A stretch of 48,236 nt of DNA from Oxalobacter formigenes (lineage in GTDB: Bacteria > Pseudomonadota > Gammaproteobacteria > Burkholderiales > Burkholderiaceae_D). Each line of letters starts with the position of its first letter. Position 1 is the stretch's first letter. The stretch is from assembly GCA_023667225.1 (NCBI GenBank), contig JAMPAN010000008.1, forward strand, positions 1-48,236, read 5' to 3'. The notes beneath the pieces are model-generated. The model ran no database searches and was not told the origin of the DNA. It saw only the letters and a list, made by a program, of their open reading frames with translations. The position numbers and the translations under genes are program-made. This document shows positions 27,506 to 36,119 of the stretch, piece after piece.

Positions 27506-28342
27506 ATGGCGCATGAAAAAACTGTGCAGGTGGCGGCTTCCTGTTACCGGCATGGGCAGTTTGCGGAAGTTACCGATGTGCTGGCGTCCGAGGTGCCTGT
27601 TTTTCTGGAATATAACGGGGTTCCCTATACGGTTTTGCTGGCAACGCCGGATGATTTGTTTGATCTGGCGGCAGGTTTTTCTCTGACGGAAGGGATTGCG
27701 GCAACAGCGGCGGATTTGTCTGTCAATGTCATGGAGCCGGTGCCGGAGGGCTGGCGTATTGATATGGAGATTGCCGGTGCGCAGGTTGACCGGCTGGTAG
27801 AAAAACGATGTGTTTCATTTGTCTTGCCAGCAGGGAAAAGGGATGAAGGGGTGCAGGCAGATGGCGCTGCCTTGCGGGTTCCTGTTTATGGGGAAGAGGG
27901 ATTGTTTATGCCCGGCCAGCTTCATGCCGGTTTTGCGCAGATGGAAGCGCAGCAGGTGTTAAGAATGCAGACGGGGGCAACACATGCTGCGGCCTGGATG
28001 GATGCCACAGGCAAGGTGACGCTAATCAGGGAAGATGTGGCGCGGCATAATGCGCTGGACAAGCTGATTGGCGCCCTGGCGCAAAAAAAGGAGGGGTTTT
28101 CTTCTGGCGCTGTGCTGGTGACCAGCCGGGCGAGCCATGAAATGGTGAGGAAATGTGCAGCTGTTGGTGTGAGGGTGCTGGCGGCTATATCGGCGCCGAC
28201 GGCGTTGGCTGTGCGTGCGGCGCAGGATGCCGGGATGACGCTGGCGGCTTTTGTACGGCAGACAGGGTTTGCGGTTTATACCTGCCCGGCACGGCTGTGC
28301 GGAAAACAGGAAGGTACGGACGTTGGGGAGGAAACGCGGTAA
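27506..28342 (+). CDS. fdhD: Formate dehydrogenase accessory protein FdhD, CxxC missing
   Basis: FdhD transfers sulfur from IscS to the molybdenum cofactor of formate dehydrogenase, without which the enzyme is inactive. This 278-residue protein keeps EVPVFLEYNGVPY, LAAGFSLTEGI, TGATHAAAWM, EDVARHNALDKLIGAL, GAVLVTSRASHEMV and the C-terminal VYTCPARL. In the loop where E. coli has GCGVCG, the sequence reads AGKRDEGVQADG (residues 109-120), so both cysteines are absent. The nearest cysteine is C102. The ATG at 27506 follows AAGGGGGTG. FDH maturation here may use another cysteine or a changed mechanism, or the protein may act only as a cofactor chaperone. Confidence 0.88.
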   Translation: MAHEKTVQVAASCYRHGQFAEVTDVLASEVPVFLEYNGVPYTVLLATPDDLFDLAAGFSLTEGIAATAADLSVNVMEPVPEGWRIDMEIAGAQVDRLVEKRCVSFVLPAGKRDEGVQADGAALRVPVYGEEGLFMPGQLHAGFAQMEAQQVLRMQTGATHAAAWMDATGKVTLIREDVARHNALDKLIGALAQKKEGFSSGAVLVTSRASHEMVRKCAAVGVRVLAAISAPTALAVRAAQDAGMTLAAFVRQTGFAVYTCPARLCGKQEGTDVGEETR

Positions 28343-28375
28343 ACTGTTTTCTTTGCTTTCCTTTACAGGACGACC

Positions 28376-29662
28376 ATGAAAATTGATACGCTTGCCATTC
28401 ATGCGGGCTATTCGCCCGATCCGGTTACCAAGTCGGTGACGGTGCCCATTTACCAGACTGTTGCCTATGCATTTGACAGCGCCCAGCATGGCGCTGATCT
28501 GTTTGACCTGAAGGTGCCCGGCAATATTTATACCCGCATCATGAATCCGACCAATGATGTGCTGGAAAAGCGGGTGGCTGCACTTGAAGGAGGTGTTGCC
28601 GCCCTGGCGCTGGCTTCGGGTATGGCAGCGGTTACCTGCGCTATCCAGACGATTGCAGAAATGGGCGACAATATTGTGGCTGCCAGTACGCTTTACGGCG
28701 GTTCCTACAATTTGTTTGCGCATACTTTTCCGCAGTATGGCGTGGAGGTGCGCTTTGCCGACCCGCGTTATCCGGAGAACCTGGCTGCGCTGATTGACGG
28801 CCGGACAAAGGCGGTTTTTTGCGAATCGGTTGGTAATCCTTTCGGCAATGTAACGGATATTGCGCGCCTGGCGGAAGTGGCTCATGCCCATGATGTGCCG
28901 CTTATTGTAGATAATACGGTGCCGACGCCTTACCTGTGCCGGCCGTTTGAATGGGGCGCAGATATTGTGGTTCATGCCTTGACCAAATCACTGGCGGGCC
29001 ATGCCAACAGCCTGGGCGGCGCGGTGGTGGACAGCGGCCGGTTCCCCTGGGCGGAAAAAGGGGCGCGTTTCAAGCGTTTGAATGAGCCGGATGTTTCCTA
29101 TCACGGCGTGGTTTATACCAGGGAGATGGGGAATGCCGCTTATATTACCCGGGCGCGCGTGGTGCCGTTAAGAAGTATGGGGGCGGCGCTTTCTCCGATG
29201 AATGCCTTTTTGATTTTGCAGGGGATGGAAACGCTGCATCTTCGTATGGAACGGGCCTGTGATAATGCGCTGGCGGTGGCGCGGTATCTGAAGGATCATC
29301 CGAAGGTTGCCTGGGTAAATTGTGCGGCGCTGCCGGATCATCCGGATTACAGGCTTTTACAGAAATATATGGGCGGCAAAGCGCCCAGTATTCTTTCTTT
29401 CGGGGTGAAACCGCCGGCGGGCATGGGGCCGCGTGAGGCGGGGGCGAAGATGCTGGATGCTGTCAAGCTATTTACGCGCCTGGTCAATATTGGCGATTCC
29501 CGTTCGCTTATTACGCATTCTGCCTCGACGACTCACCGGCAGTTGAGCGCGGAAGAGCTGAAGAAAGCCGGTGTCAGCGAAGATATGCTCCGCCTTTCCA
29601 TCGGGCTGGAACACATTGATGACTTGATTGAGGACCTGGAGCAGGCGCTTGCCCAGGTTTGA
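28376..29662 (+). CDS. metY: O-acetylhomoserine sulfhydrylase-type PLP enzyme
   Basis: This 428-residue protein belongs to the Cys/Met-metabolism PLP family and most resembles MetY, which makes homocysteine from O-acetylhomoserine and sulfide. The N terminus TLAIHAGYSPDPVTKSVTVPIYQT, the YTRIMNPTNDVLEKRVAALEG segment and ESVGNPFGNVTDI are typical. The PLP lysine lies in VHALTKSLAGHANSLGG. A C-terminal SRSLITHSASTTHRQL matches the family. It starts 33 bp after fdhD and may share the modE-fdhD transcript. Methionine gamma-lyase is a less likely alternative. Confidence 0.87.
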   Translation: MKIDTLAIHAGYSPDPVTKSVTVPIYQTVAYAFDSAQHGADLFDLKVPGNIYTRIMNPTNDVLEKRVAALEGGVAALALASGMAAVTCAIQTIAEMGDNIVAASTLYGGSYNLFAHTFPQYGVEVRFADPRYPENLAALIDGRTKAVFCESVGNPFGNVTDIARLAEVAHAHDVPLIVDNTVPTPYLCRPFEWGADIVVHALTKSLAGHANSLGGAVVDSGRFPWAEKGARFKRLNEPDVSYHGVVYTREMGNAAYITRARVVPLRSMGAALSPMNAFLILQGMETLHLRMERACDNALAVARYLKDHPKVAWVNCAALPDHPDYRLLQKYMGGKAPSILSFGVKPPAGMGPREAGAKMLDAVKLFTRLVNIGDSRSLITHSASTTHRQLSAEELKKAGVSEDMLRLSIGLEHIDDLIEDLEQALAQV

Positions 29663-29673
29663 TGTGTTGGATA

Positions 29674-29699
29674 TTCCGGCAGCTTTGCTGCTGCCGGAA
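29674..29699 (+). terminator. Hairpin after metY, possible terminator
   Basis: TTCCGGCAGC and GCTGCCGGAA form a perfect 10-bp stem with a 6-base loop, 11 bp past the metY stop. No T tract follows on either strand, so it is not a standard intrinsic terminator. It may stabilise the metY mRNA end or work with Rho. Confidence 0.45.
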
Positions 29700-29716
29700 C
29701 GGGAACAGGCACGGGG

Positions 29717-29998
29717 TTAGTGCCGCATGGCGGCAGGCAATTGCTGCTGCCACGGTTCGGTGATTTCACGGATGCTCCGGTCATTTGCCATGATTTCTTT
29801 GAGCAGGCGGATTTTCCGGCGAAGCGGTTCGCCGGTCAGCGGTGTTTTTTTCAGTGTTCTGGCATATTCAACTTGTCTTGCGCACTGGTTTTCAAGTGCT
29901 TCAAAGTCGTGCCAGTTTTTGGCTGTTGCCGCCGCCGCCATTTGCGCCGTCAGGCCTGCCAGACACTCGTATGTATGAATGATTTCAAGCGAACCCAT
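29717..29998 (-). CDS. FliT-like small helical protein, orphan
   Basis: The 93-residue product resembles betaproteobacterial FliT, the flagellar chaperone for the filament cap FliD. It has IIHTYECLAGLTAQM at the start, a NWHDFEALENQCARQV helix and a late RSIREITEPWQQQL close to the family ending. The ATG at 29998 has AGGTGAGG just ahead. No fliD, fliS or other flagellar gene is in the window, so it is either a relic in a non-motile lineage or a chaperone with another client. It is leftward and monocistronic. The assignment rests on pattern memory of short helical proteins and is moderate. Confidence 0.6.
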   Translation of the reverse strand: MGSLEIIHTYECLAGLTAQMAAAATAKNWHDFEALENQCARQVEYARTLKKTPLTGEPLRRKIRLLKEIMANDRSIREITEPWQQQLPAAMRH

Positions 29999-30155
29999 TT
30001 GCCTCACCTGATAAGAAGTTTACCTATGGGTGATTTAACGGCAGCATGGGACGGAACTTGATGGGGGCGGGAAAAAATCCGTCTGCCGGCAAAAATAACA
30101 GGAAAAGCGGAAATTCAATTGGCCTCGTTCGGGAAAACGGATGGTGTTGGAAATT

Positions 30156-30980
30156 CTAGCCTGCCAGCCAGGCGGTGTGGATTTTTTCCAGTGCCTCCAG
30201 TCCCCGCAGTTTAAGGCTGATGGCTTTTGGGGTTTGCCGGTTTATGTCCGGATCGGCCGGGTTGATCCGGATGAGCGGTGCGGATACTGATTCGCAGAAG
30301 CGGCGGACGGTAGGGATGGCCAGTCCGGCGCCAATTTCAATGACAACGGGATGGCGAAGGGTTTGCCACCACTGGTTGAACCGTCCGCTTTGGGAATCGG
30401 TCCGGTCTGATATCCATGCCCAGTCGTTGAACATGAGGATGTTGGGTCTGGCCAGTGCTCCGCATTCCGGGCAGAGCGGCAGCTCCGGTTCCCAGCGGCA
30501 GTTTTCCCTGTCTATGGCAACAGACAGGTTGCCGGCTGACCAGATAGCGTGCGAACAGGGGCTTGTACACTGAAGGTAATGAATGGAGCCGTGGCATTCC
30601 AGAACGGTTTCAGGCAGAAAACCGGCTTTCTGGAATTGCCCGTCAACATTGCTGGTAAAGACAAAGCTGCCGTGCGCCATGTTTGCGGCAAAGGCCTGGA
30701 GTATCTGAAAGCCTTTGTGAGGAAGGGTATCCCGATACAGTTGCAGACGGTGGCCGTAAAAGCCCCAGGCCAGCCGCGGGTTGTCGGAAAAGGCAGCCGG
30801 ATCGGCGATTTGGATGAAGGGGATACGTGCTTTGCCCAGAAATGGATAGGCTTTCCAGAAGCCTTCATTTCCCCTGAAGTCCGGCAGGCCGGAATCAACT
30901 CCCATCCCGGCGCCTGCACCAATTAACAGGCCGTCTGCCTGCCGGATAAGTTGTGCTGCTGCCGTTATATGGTGTTCCAT
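30156..30980 (-). CDS. SIR2-family NAD-dependent deacylase
   Basis: This 274-residue protein is a sirtuin, using NAD to remove acyl groups from lysines or acting as an ADP-ribosyltransferase. The NAD-binding GAGAGMGVDSGLPDFRG, the TSNVDGQFQ motif and the catalytic histidine in LECHGSIHYLQC are intact. Four cysteines (CTSPC and CPEC) can form the zinc site. RPNILMFNDWAW replaces the RPxVVxFGE of CobB, placing it in a divergent bacterial subgroup. The ATG at 30980 has AAGGAG ahead of it. Its targets are unknown, and it is flanked by ahpF and the fliT-like gene. Confidence 0.88.
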   Translation of the reverse strand: MEHHITAAAQLIRQADGLLIGAGAGMGVDSGLPDFRGNEGFWKAYPFLGKARIPFIQIADPAAFSDNPRLAWGFYGHRLQLYRDTLPHKGFQILQAFAANMAHGSFVFTSNVDGQFQKAGFLPETVLECHGSIHYLQCTSPCSHAIWSAGNLSVAIDRENCRWEPELPLCPECGALARPNILMFNDWAWISDRTDSQSGRFNQWWQTLRHPVVIEIGAGLAIPTVRRFCESVSAPLIRINPADPDINRQTPKAISLKLRGLEALEKIHTAWLAG

Positions 30981-31033
30981 GAGTGCTCCTTGCACGAAAA
31001 AGGAAGATTAACGACAGTTTCGCACAAATCAGG

Positions 31034-32578
31034 TCAATTTCGTATCAGGTAATCAAAGGCGCTGAGTGCTGCTGTGGCGCCCGCTCCCATAGCGATGACG
31101 ATTTGCTTGTATGGCGTGGAGGTGGCGTCGCCTGCTGCAAATACACCGGGTACCGAGGTTCTGCCGTGATCGTCAACGATAATTTCATCGCGTTCGTTCA
31201 GGTTGACAGTGCCTTTTAACCAGTCTGTTGCCGGCTGTTGGCCGATCTGGACAAAGATGCCGTCCAGTTTCAGGTTATGGGTATTGTTTTCCCGGCGGTT
31301 GCGGTAGGCGATACCGCTGACTTTACCGCTTTCGCCGGTTACTTCAACCGGCTCGGATTCCAGCAGGATGGTGACGTTGGGCAGTTTCCTGACTTTTTCC
31401 TGAAGGACGGTATCTGCTGTCATCTGGCTGCCCCTGACCATGAGGGTTACATGTTGCGTGATGCCGGCCAGGTCAATGGCGGCTTCCACTGCACTGTTGC
31501 CGCCCCCGATGACGGCAACAGGCTTATCTTTGTACAGCGGGCCGTCGCAATGGGCGCAAAAGGCTACGCCTCTTCCGATGTGGCTGTTTTCGCCTTCAAT
31601 GCCAAGCCGGCGGAAATAGGCGCCGGTTGCCAGGATGACGGTCCGGCTTTTGATGGATGCTCCGCTTTTCATGCGGATTTCGATCAGGCTGCCCGGGATG
31701 AGTTTTTCTGCCCGCTGGGGCATCATGATATCCACGCCGTGTTCACGGATGTTTTCTTCCAGCAAGGCGGAAAAATGAACGCCATCAGTTTTTTTGATGG
31801 CGATGATGTTTTCGATGGCGGTGGTATTCAGCATCTGCCCGCCAAAGTTTTCTGTTACCAGGCCGGTTCTGACGCCTTTTCTGGCCGCATAGACTGCGGC
31901 GGCGGCTGCAGCTGCGCCGCCGCCGATGACGATTACATCAAACGGCGCTTTTGCCGAAATGTTTTCTGCCTCGCGTTTGACGCTGTCTGTATCAATCATC
32001 GCGAGGATTTCTTTGAGTGTCATGCGGCCGGTGGCCAGTTCCTTGCCGTTCAGAAATACGGTGGGCACGCCCATGACGTGCCTTTGGGCGGCTTCTTCCT
32101 GAAAGAGCGCGCCATCAATCATGACGTGCGAGATATTGGGGTTCAGAACGGCCATCAGGTTCAATGCCTGGACGACTTCGGGGCAGTTCTGGCAGGAAAG
32201 CGAGACAAAGGTTTCGAAGCGGAATTCTCCTTTCAGGTTCCGGATTTGCTCAATGATTTCCGGTTCGGCCTTGGGGGGGTGTCCGCCTGTTTGCAAAAGA
32301 GCCAGGACGAAGGAGGTAAATTCGTGTCCCATTGGGATGGCGGCAAAGGAAATGCCGGTGTTTTCTCCGGGACGGCTGATGGTGAAGCAGGGTTTGCGGC
32401 CTGGATTGTCTGGCTGTTCTGTTACCTGTACACGGGAGGACAGTTCGCTGATTTCAGCAAGCAGCTGGCGCATTTCGCGTGATTTGCCGCTATCGTCAAC
32501 AGAAAGGGTAATTTCAATTGGCAGGGTCAGCTTTTCCAGATAGGTTTTTAACTGGTTTTTTAAGGATTGATCTAGCAT
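31034..32578 (-). CDS. ahpF: Alkyl hydroperoxide reductase subunit F
   Basis: AhpF passes electrons from NADH through FAD and two redox disulfides to AhpC. The 514-residue product has an N-terminal tandem thioredoxin-like domain with [10 protein letters not shown], then a thioredoxin-reductase-like part with [17 protein letters not shown], the redox pair in [27 protein letters not shown], and the C-terminal [14 protein letters not shown]. The ATG at 32578 gives the family start ([14 protein letters not shown]). No clear ribosome-binding site precedes it. It follows ahpC by 126 bp, with a long hairpin in between. Confidence 0.95.
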   Translation of the reverse strand: MLDQSLKNQLKTYLEKLTLPIEITLSVDDSGKSREMRQLLAEISELSSRVQVTEQPDNPGRKPCFTISRPGENTGISFAAIPMGHEFTSFVLALLQTGGHPPKAEPEIIEQIRNLKGEFRFETFVSLSCQNCPEVVQALNLMAVLNPNISHVMIDGALFQEEAAQRHVMGVPTVFLNGKELATGRMTLKEILAMIDTDSVKREAENISAKAPFDVIVIGGGAAAAAAAVYAARKGVRTGLVTENFGGQMLNTTAIENIIAIKKTDGVHFSALLEENIREHGVDIMMPQRAEKLIPGSLIEIRMKSGASIKSRTVILATGAYFRRLGIEGENSHIGRGVAFCAHCDGPLYKDKPVAVIGGGNSAVEAAIDLAGITQHVTLMVRGSQMTADTVLQEKVRKLPNVTILLESEPVEVTGESGKVSGIAYRNRRENNTHNLKLDGIFVQIGQQPATDWLKGTVNLNERDEIIVDDHGRTSVPGVFAAGDATSTPYKQIVIAMGAGATAALSAFDYLIRN

Positions 32579-32655
32579 GGCAAGCGGGGTATTGGTGTCG
32601 TGGATGGGAAAGTACGGGCAAAACAGGTTTTTGCCAGGCAACAGGCGCAATCATT

Positions 32656-32692
32656 TTCCTGCTTTCTGCGCATGATGCGCAGAAAGCAGGAA
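32656..32692. repeat. 18-bp perfect inverted repeat between ahpC and ahpF
   Basis: TTCCTGCTTTCTGCGCAT and its exact reverse complement flank a single central G. As RNA it would form a stem of about 16 bp with a 5-base loop. It lies 12 bp past the ahpC stop and 77 bp ahead of the ahpF ATG. Neither strand has a following T tract, so it is not a standard terminator. It could cap ahpC mRNA or set the ahpC:ahpF ratio. Confidence 0.75.
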
Positions 32693-32704
32693 GAGAAGGC
32701 GGGA

Positions 32705-33271
32705 TCAGATTTTGCCGACAAGATCCAGGGAGGGCGCCAGGGTTTCTGCACCTGGTTTCCAGGAGGCAGGGCAGACCTCGCCTTTATGGCTTGCGACATA
32801 CTGGGCGGCCTGGATTTTGCGGATCAGCTCGGTTGCGGAGCGGCCTACGCTGCCATCTTGTACTTCCATGATTTTGACGATACCGTCCGGATTGACGACA
32901 AAGGTACCGCGCATGGCCATGCCGTCGGATTCAATCATGACTTCGAAGTTACGGGTAAGGGTGCCTGTCGGGTCGCCTACCATCGGATACTGGATTTTTT
33001 TGATGGTGTCGGAAGCATCGTGCCAGGCTTTATGGGTGAAGTGGGTGTCTGTCGAGACAGAATAGATTTCCACACCCATTTTTTTGAAGGTTTCGTAATT
33101 GTCAGCCAGGTCGCCCAGTTCTGTCGGGCAGACAAAGGTAAAGTCGGCCGGGTAGAAGAAAACGACGGACCATTTGCCTTTGAGGTCGGCATCGGTCACT
33201 TTGACGAATTTGCCGTTATGGTAAGCCATAGCCTTGAAAGGCTTGATTTCGGAATTGATAAGAGATGACAT
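32705..33271 (-). CDS. ahpC: Alkyl hydroperoxide reductase subunit C (peroxiredoxin)
   Basis: AhpC reduces hydrogen peroxide and organic hydroperoxides in the cytoplasm and is recycled by AhpF. The 188-residue product, close to the usual 187, has the peroxidatic cysteine in [21 protein letters not shown]-type context (FTFVCPTEL) and the resolving cysteine in [17 protein letters not shown] precedes the ATG at 33271, which gives the family start [12 protein letters not shown]. No OxyR site was recognised in the 144 bp upstream. Confidence 0.97.
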   Translation of the reverse strand: MSSLINSEIKPFKAMAYHNGKFVKVTDADLKGKWSVVFFYPADFTFVCPTELGDLADNYETFKKMGVEIYSVSTDTHFTHKAWHDASDTIKKIQYPMVGDPTGTLTRNFEVMIESDGMAMRGTFVVNPDGIVKIMEVQDGSVGRSATELIRKIQAAQYVASHKGEVCPASWKPGAETLAPSLDLVGKI

Positions 33272-33415
33272 GGATAAATTCCTTGTTGATAGACAGTTTG
33301 GCAATTGTTGAATCTCAGTCAGGCAAGAAAAGCGGTTTTTTCTGCCGGGCTGTTTAGGTTCACATTAAAACACGACTTGAAAATTCTTGCAGAGCACGAT
33401 TTTTTCTTTGGCTTG

Positions 33416-33964
33416 TCATAGCCAGAATTTGGGGTAATGGCGTTCTTTGCGGGAAGACAGGTTGTTCAGGATGAGTGCAGTCAGCAGCATGATCAGTACG
33501 CCGACCAGAACGGGCGACAGGACATAGCTGAATCCCAGGTTGAAAACGGAATTGCCGCCGGTGACGGCAATTAGGGCTGTTGCGCCGCCTGGCGGATGGG
33601 TGGTATGGGTTACCTGCATGGCGGCAATGGCAATTGAGACGGCCAGGGCGCCAGCCAGGGCCACCTGGCTGGGCAGCAGCAGGTGGATGATGACACCGGT
33701 CAGGGCGGAAATGGTGTGACCGCCGATGAGGTTGCGCGGTTGGGAAAAGTCCGACATGGGAACGCCGTAAATCAGGACGGCAGAAGCGCCGAATGAACCG
33801 ATCAGGAAGAGGTTGGCGTTTTCCTGAATGCCCATGTAGCGGTTGAGCTGCCAGACAGCGTAAATACCCAGAAAGCCGCCGAGCCACGACCAGAAGATTT
33901 CGCTGAGCGGTTTGTGAGTGAATACCCGGGGATTTCCCCGCATTTTGCTAAAAAAGTGTTTCAT
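33416..33964 (-). CDS. HPP-family membrane protein
   Basis: This 182-residue protein has four to five hydrophobic helices and the HPP motif in THTTHPPGGATALIAV that names the family. GSFGASAVLIYGVPMSDFSQPRNLIGGH is also conserved. Some HPP proteins have been linked to nitrite transport in plastids and cyanobacteria, but the bacterial function is mostly unknown. It lies 32 bp downstream of dapF on the same strand and may be co-transcribed with lpxL-dapF. Confidence 0.85.
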   Translation of the reverse strand: MKHFFSKMRGNPRVFTHKPLSEIFWSWLGGFLGIYAVWQLNRYMGIQENANLFLIGSFGASAVLIYGVPMSDFSQPRNLIGGHTISALTGVIIHLLLPSQVALAGALAVSIAIAAMQVTHTTHPPGGATALIAVTGGNSVFNLGFSYVLSPVLVGVLIMLLTALILNNLSSRKERHYPKFWL

Positions 33965-33996
33965 AACGAGGGAATGTTACAGGTAAATTTGACTGG

Positions 33997-34863
33997 CTAT
34001 ATTTCGATTTCACCGTGGAAGACGCTGACAGCCGGACCGGTCATCATGACAGGGTGTCCGTTCCCTTCCCAGGCAATGCGCAGTTCTCCGCCTGCCATCC
34101 GGACTTGAACAGGCGAATCCAGCAGGCCGCGGGATATTCCTGATACCGCAGCTGCGCAGGCGCCGGTGCCGCAAGCTAAGGTTTCTCCGGCTCCGCGTTC
34201 ATAGACGCGCAGCCGGATATGGTGGCGATCTATTTTTTCCATAAAACCGGCGTTTACCCGGTTGGGGAAGCGGATATGCTGTTCAATGGCCGGGCCTTCT
34301 TCCAGTACAGGCGCTGTTTCGATTTGTTTTACCAGCTGTACGGCATGGGGGTTGCCCATGGAAAGCACGGCAAATATTCGTGTGGGTGCAGCGGCGCTTT
34401 TTCCTTCAAGGGAAAGCGGCCACAGTGTGCAGCCGCCTTCTTTTATTCCTTCCAGGCCCGTTGCATCAAAGGGGATTTTTTCCGGATCAAAAACGGGGGT
34501 GCCCATGTTGACGGTAATGTTGCCGTCTTTTTCCAGGCGCAGGGTGATGATGCCGGCCAGGGTTTCGACGGTGATACATGATTTGTCTGTCAGGCCCTGT
34601 TCTGTGACAAAGCGGACGAAAGCGCGCGCGCCATTGCCGCATTGTTCGACTTCCCCGCCATCGGCATTAAAGATTCGGTAACGGAAATCGACGCCCGGTT
34701 TTGAGGTTTTTTGGACCAGAAGAATTTGATCGGCACCGATACCGAAGCGCCTGTCGGCCAGGAAACGGTGCTGCTCCGGGGAGAGGTTAATGGATTGGTC
34801 TATACCGTTAATAACGATGAAGTCATTGCCGGCACCATGCATTTTGGTAAATCGCATTTTCAT
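33997..34863 (-). CDS. dapF: Diaminopimelate epimerase
   Basis: DapF converts LL- to meso-diaminopimelate for lysine and peptidoglycan synthesis. This 288-residue enzyme has [16 protein letters not shown] at the start and both catalytic cysteines, in [10 protein letters not shown] and [10 protein letters not shown]. The ATG at 34863 overlaps the lpxL stop as ATGA, which favours it over the in-frame ATG at 34857. The lpxL-dapF order near metK is common in Burkholderiales. Confidence 0.96.
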   Translation of the reverse strand: MKMRFTKMHGAGNDFIVINGIDQSINLSPEQHRFLADRRFGIGADQILLVQKTSKPGVDFRYRIFNADGGEVEQCGNGARAFVRFVTEQGLTDKSCITVETLAGIITLRLEKDGNITVNMGTPVFDPEKIPFDATGLEGIKEGGCTLWPLSLEGKSAAAPTRIFAVLSMGNPHAVQLVKQIETAPVLEEGPAIEQHIRFPNRVNAGFMEKIDRHHIRLRVYERGAGETLACGTGACAAAVSGISRGLLDSPVQVRMAGGELRIAWEGNGHPVMMTGPAVSVFHGEIEI

Positions 34864-35744
34864 TTTTTCCCTGCTCCGTTGTAAACGTCCGGCATGCCGG
34901 GCGGGCGCGTTTTGAAACGCCGGTGTGTCCAGAGGTATTCGGCCGGATGCTCCATGATGCGCTGCTCAATGAATTCGTTAACCCGGCGGGTGGCGGCGGT
35001 GATGTCTTCGCCAGGGAAGTTTTCAAGCGGCTGGCAGAATTTAACCCGCCAGCCCTGGTAGTTGGGGCGGAATGAGGCAATGACCGGTATGACTTTGGCT
35101 CCTGTTGCAGCGGCAATTCGGGCAAGGGCGGTCAGGGTGGCGGCGATTTGCCCGAAAAAGGGGATGAATTCGGCATCCTGCGTTCCAAAATCCAGATCAG
35201 GCAGCATGTAAAAGGGGATATGTTTTCTCAGCGCCCTGATAATGGGCTTGACGCCTTGCCGGCGGGTGAACAGCAATACATCCGGGTTAAAACGCATTCT
35301 TCCTTTACGCAACAGGCGGTCAAAGGTTTTGTTTTTCTGTTCGGTATAAATCGAACTGCCGACGGTATGGAAGGTAACGACTACGCCGGGTACTTCAAGG
35401 CAGACAAAATGCGGACAAAGAAAGATGACCGGACCGGCGGTGACTTCTTCCATGGGGAAAGCCGGTACCAGTTCAATCAGTTTTTCAATTCTTTTACGCG
35501 GAGACCACCACAGGATGCCCCGTTCTACCACGCTGCGGCCGTAGCACTGGAAATGGGCTTTGGCCAGTTTGATTCTGGCTTTTTCTTCCATTTCCGGAAA
35601 GCACAGGCGCAGGTTGGTCAAGGTAATCTCACGACGGGAACGGAGCAAATGATAGGTGATGATGCCCAGCCCTTTTCCGATTCTGCCAAGAAGCGGCAGC
35701 GGCAGCCAGTGGATCAGCCAGAGAAAGAAAACAACCAGTTTCAT
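34860..35744 (-). CDS. lpxL: Lipid A biosynthesis acyltransferase, LpxL/HtrB type
   Basis: LpxL transfers a secondary acyl chain to the lipid A precursor at the inner membrane. The 294-residue product has an N-terminal membrane anchor ([18 protein letters not shown]), the catalytic H-x4-E motif in [11 protein letters not shown], and [17 protein letters not shown]. Length and motifs match the family. The gene is coupled to dapF by ATGA. LpxL and its paralogue LpxM cannot be separated firmly from sequence alone. Confidence 0.9.
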   Translation of the reverse strand: MKLVVFFLWLIHWLPLPLLGRIGKGLGIITYHLLRSRREITLTNLRLCFPEMEEKARIKLAKAHFQCYGRSVVERGILWWSPRKRIEKLIELVPAFPMEEVTAGPVIFLCPHFVCLEVPGVVVTFHTVGSSIYTEQKNKTFDRLLRKGRMRFNPDVLLFTRRQGVKPIIRALRKHIPFYMLPDLDFGTQDAEFIPFFGQIAATLTALARIAAATGAKVIPVIASFRPNYQGWRVKFCQPLENFPGEDITAATRRVNEFIEQRIMEHPAEYLWTHRRFKTRPPGMPDVYNGAGKK

Positions 35745-36119
35745 AGGATGATAAGGATACGGCGCAGATACAGAGCAGGAACGTTATTAACGGCCCGGAA
35801 AAAACAGGGCAAGGAATACATGGGTTTGTTGTTTTATGAATTTAAAAACGGCTGGATCAGCCAGATAGGATTCTAGCAATTTTTTCAGAAATCCGGTTGT
35901 TTGTTTTTCATGGGGATAATGTAATGAAAAAGTCTGATGTTTCCATGAGGAAATTTTTTTTGGAAAAAGCCTGTAAAAAGCCAAATTCAGGCGTACAATA
36001 CCCACCCGGAATTTCCGCTGAGTTAATAGACAACTTGCGAGGCGGCATAAAAATTTCGCTAAAGCGTCGCAGGCTTCTTCTGCGACATGTTGAATTGATT
36101 ATTTAGGGAGTCTGCCCGT
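35745..36119. promoter_or_regulatory. lpxL/metK divergent region with structured metK leader
   Basis: These 375 bp carry the control signals of lpxL and metK. On the rightward strand TACAAT at 35994-35999 with CTGTAA 17 bp upstream is a weak promoter for metK. It would give a leader of about 115 bases. GTCGCAG (36066-36072) and CTGCGAC (36080-36086) form a perfect 7-bp stem in that leader, ahead of AGGGAG and the ATG. I compared it by memory with SAM and SAH riboswitch patterns and saw no match. No convincing gene lies here. Confidence 0.4.

Noticed and set aside
35897-36106. Small rightward frame in the metK upstream region
   Set aside because: It lies over the promoter and leader candidates, has no clear ribosome-binding site, and its translation has no recognisable features.
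36000-36119. Known SAM or SAH riboswitch ahead of metK
   Set aside because: Only one short stem is evident, and the conserved loops of these classes were not recognised. It is kept as an uncharacterised leader.
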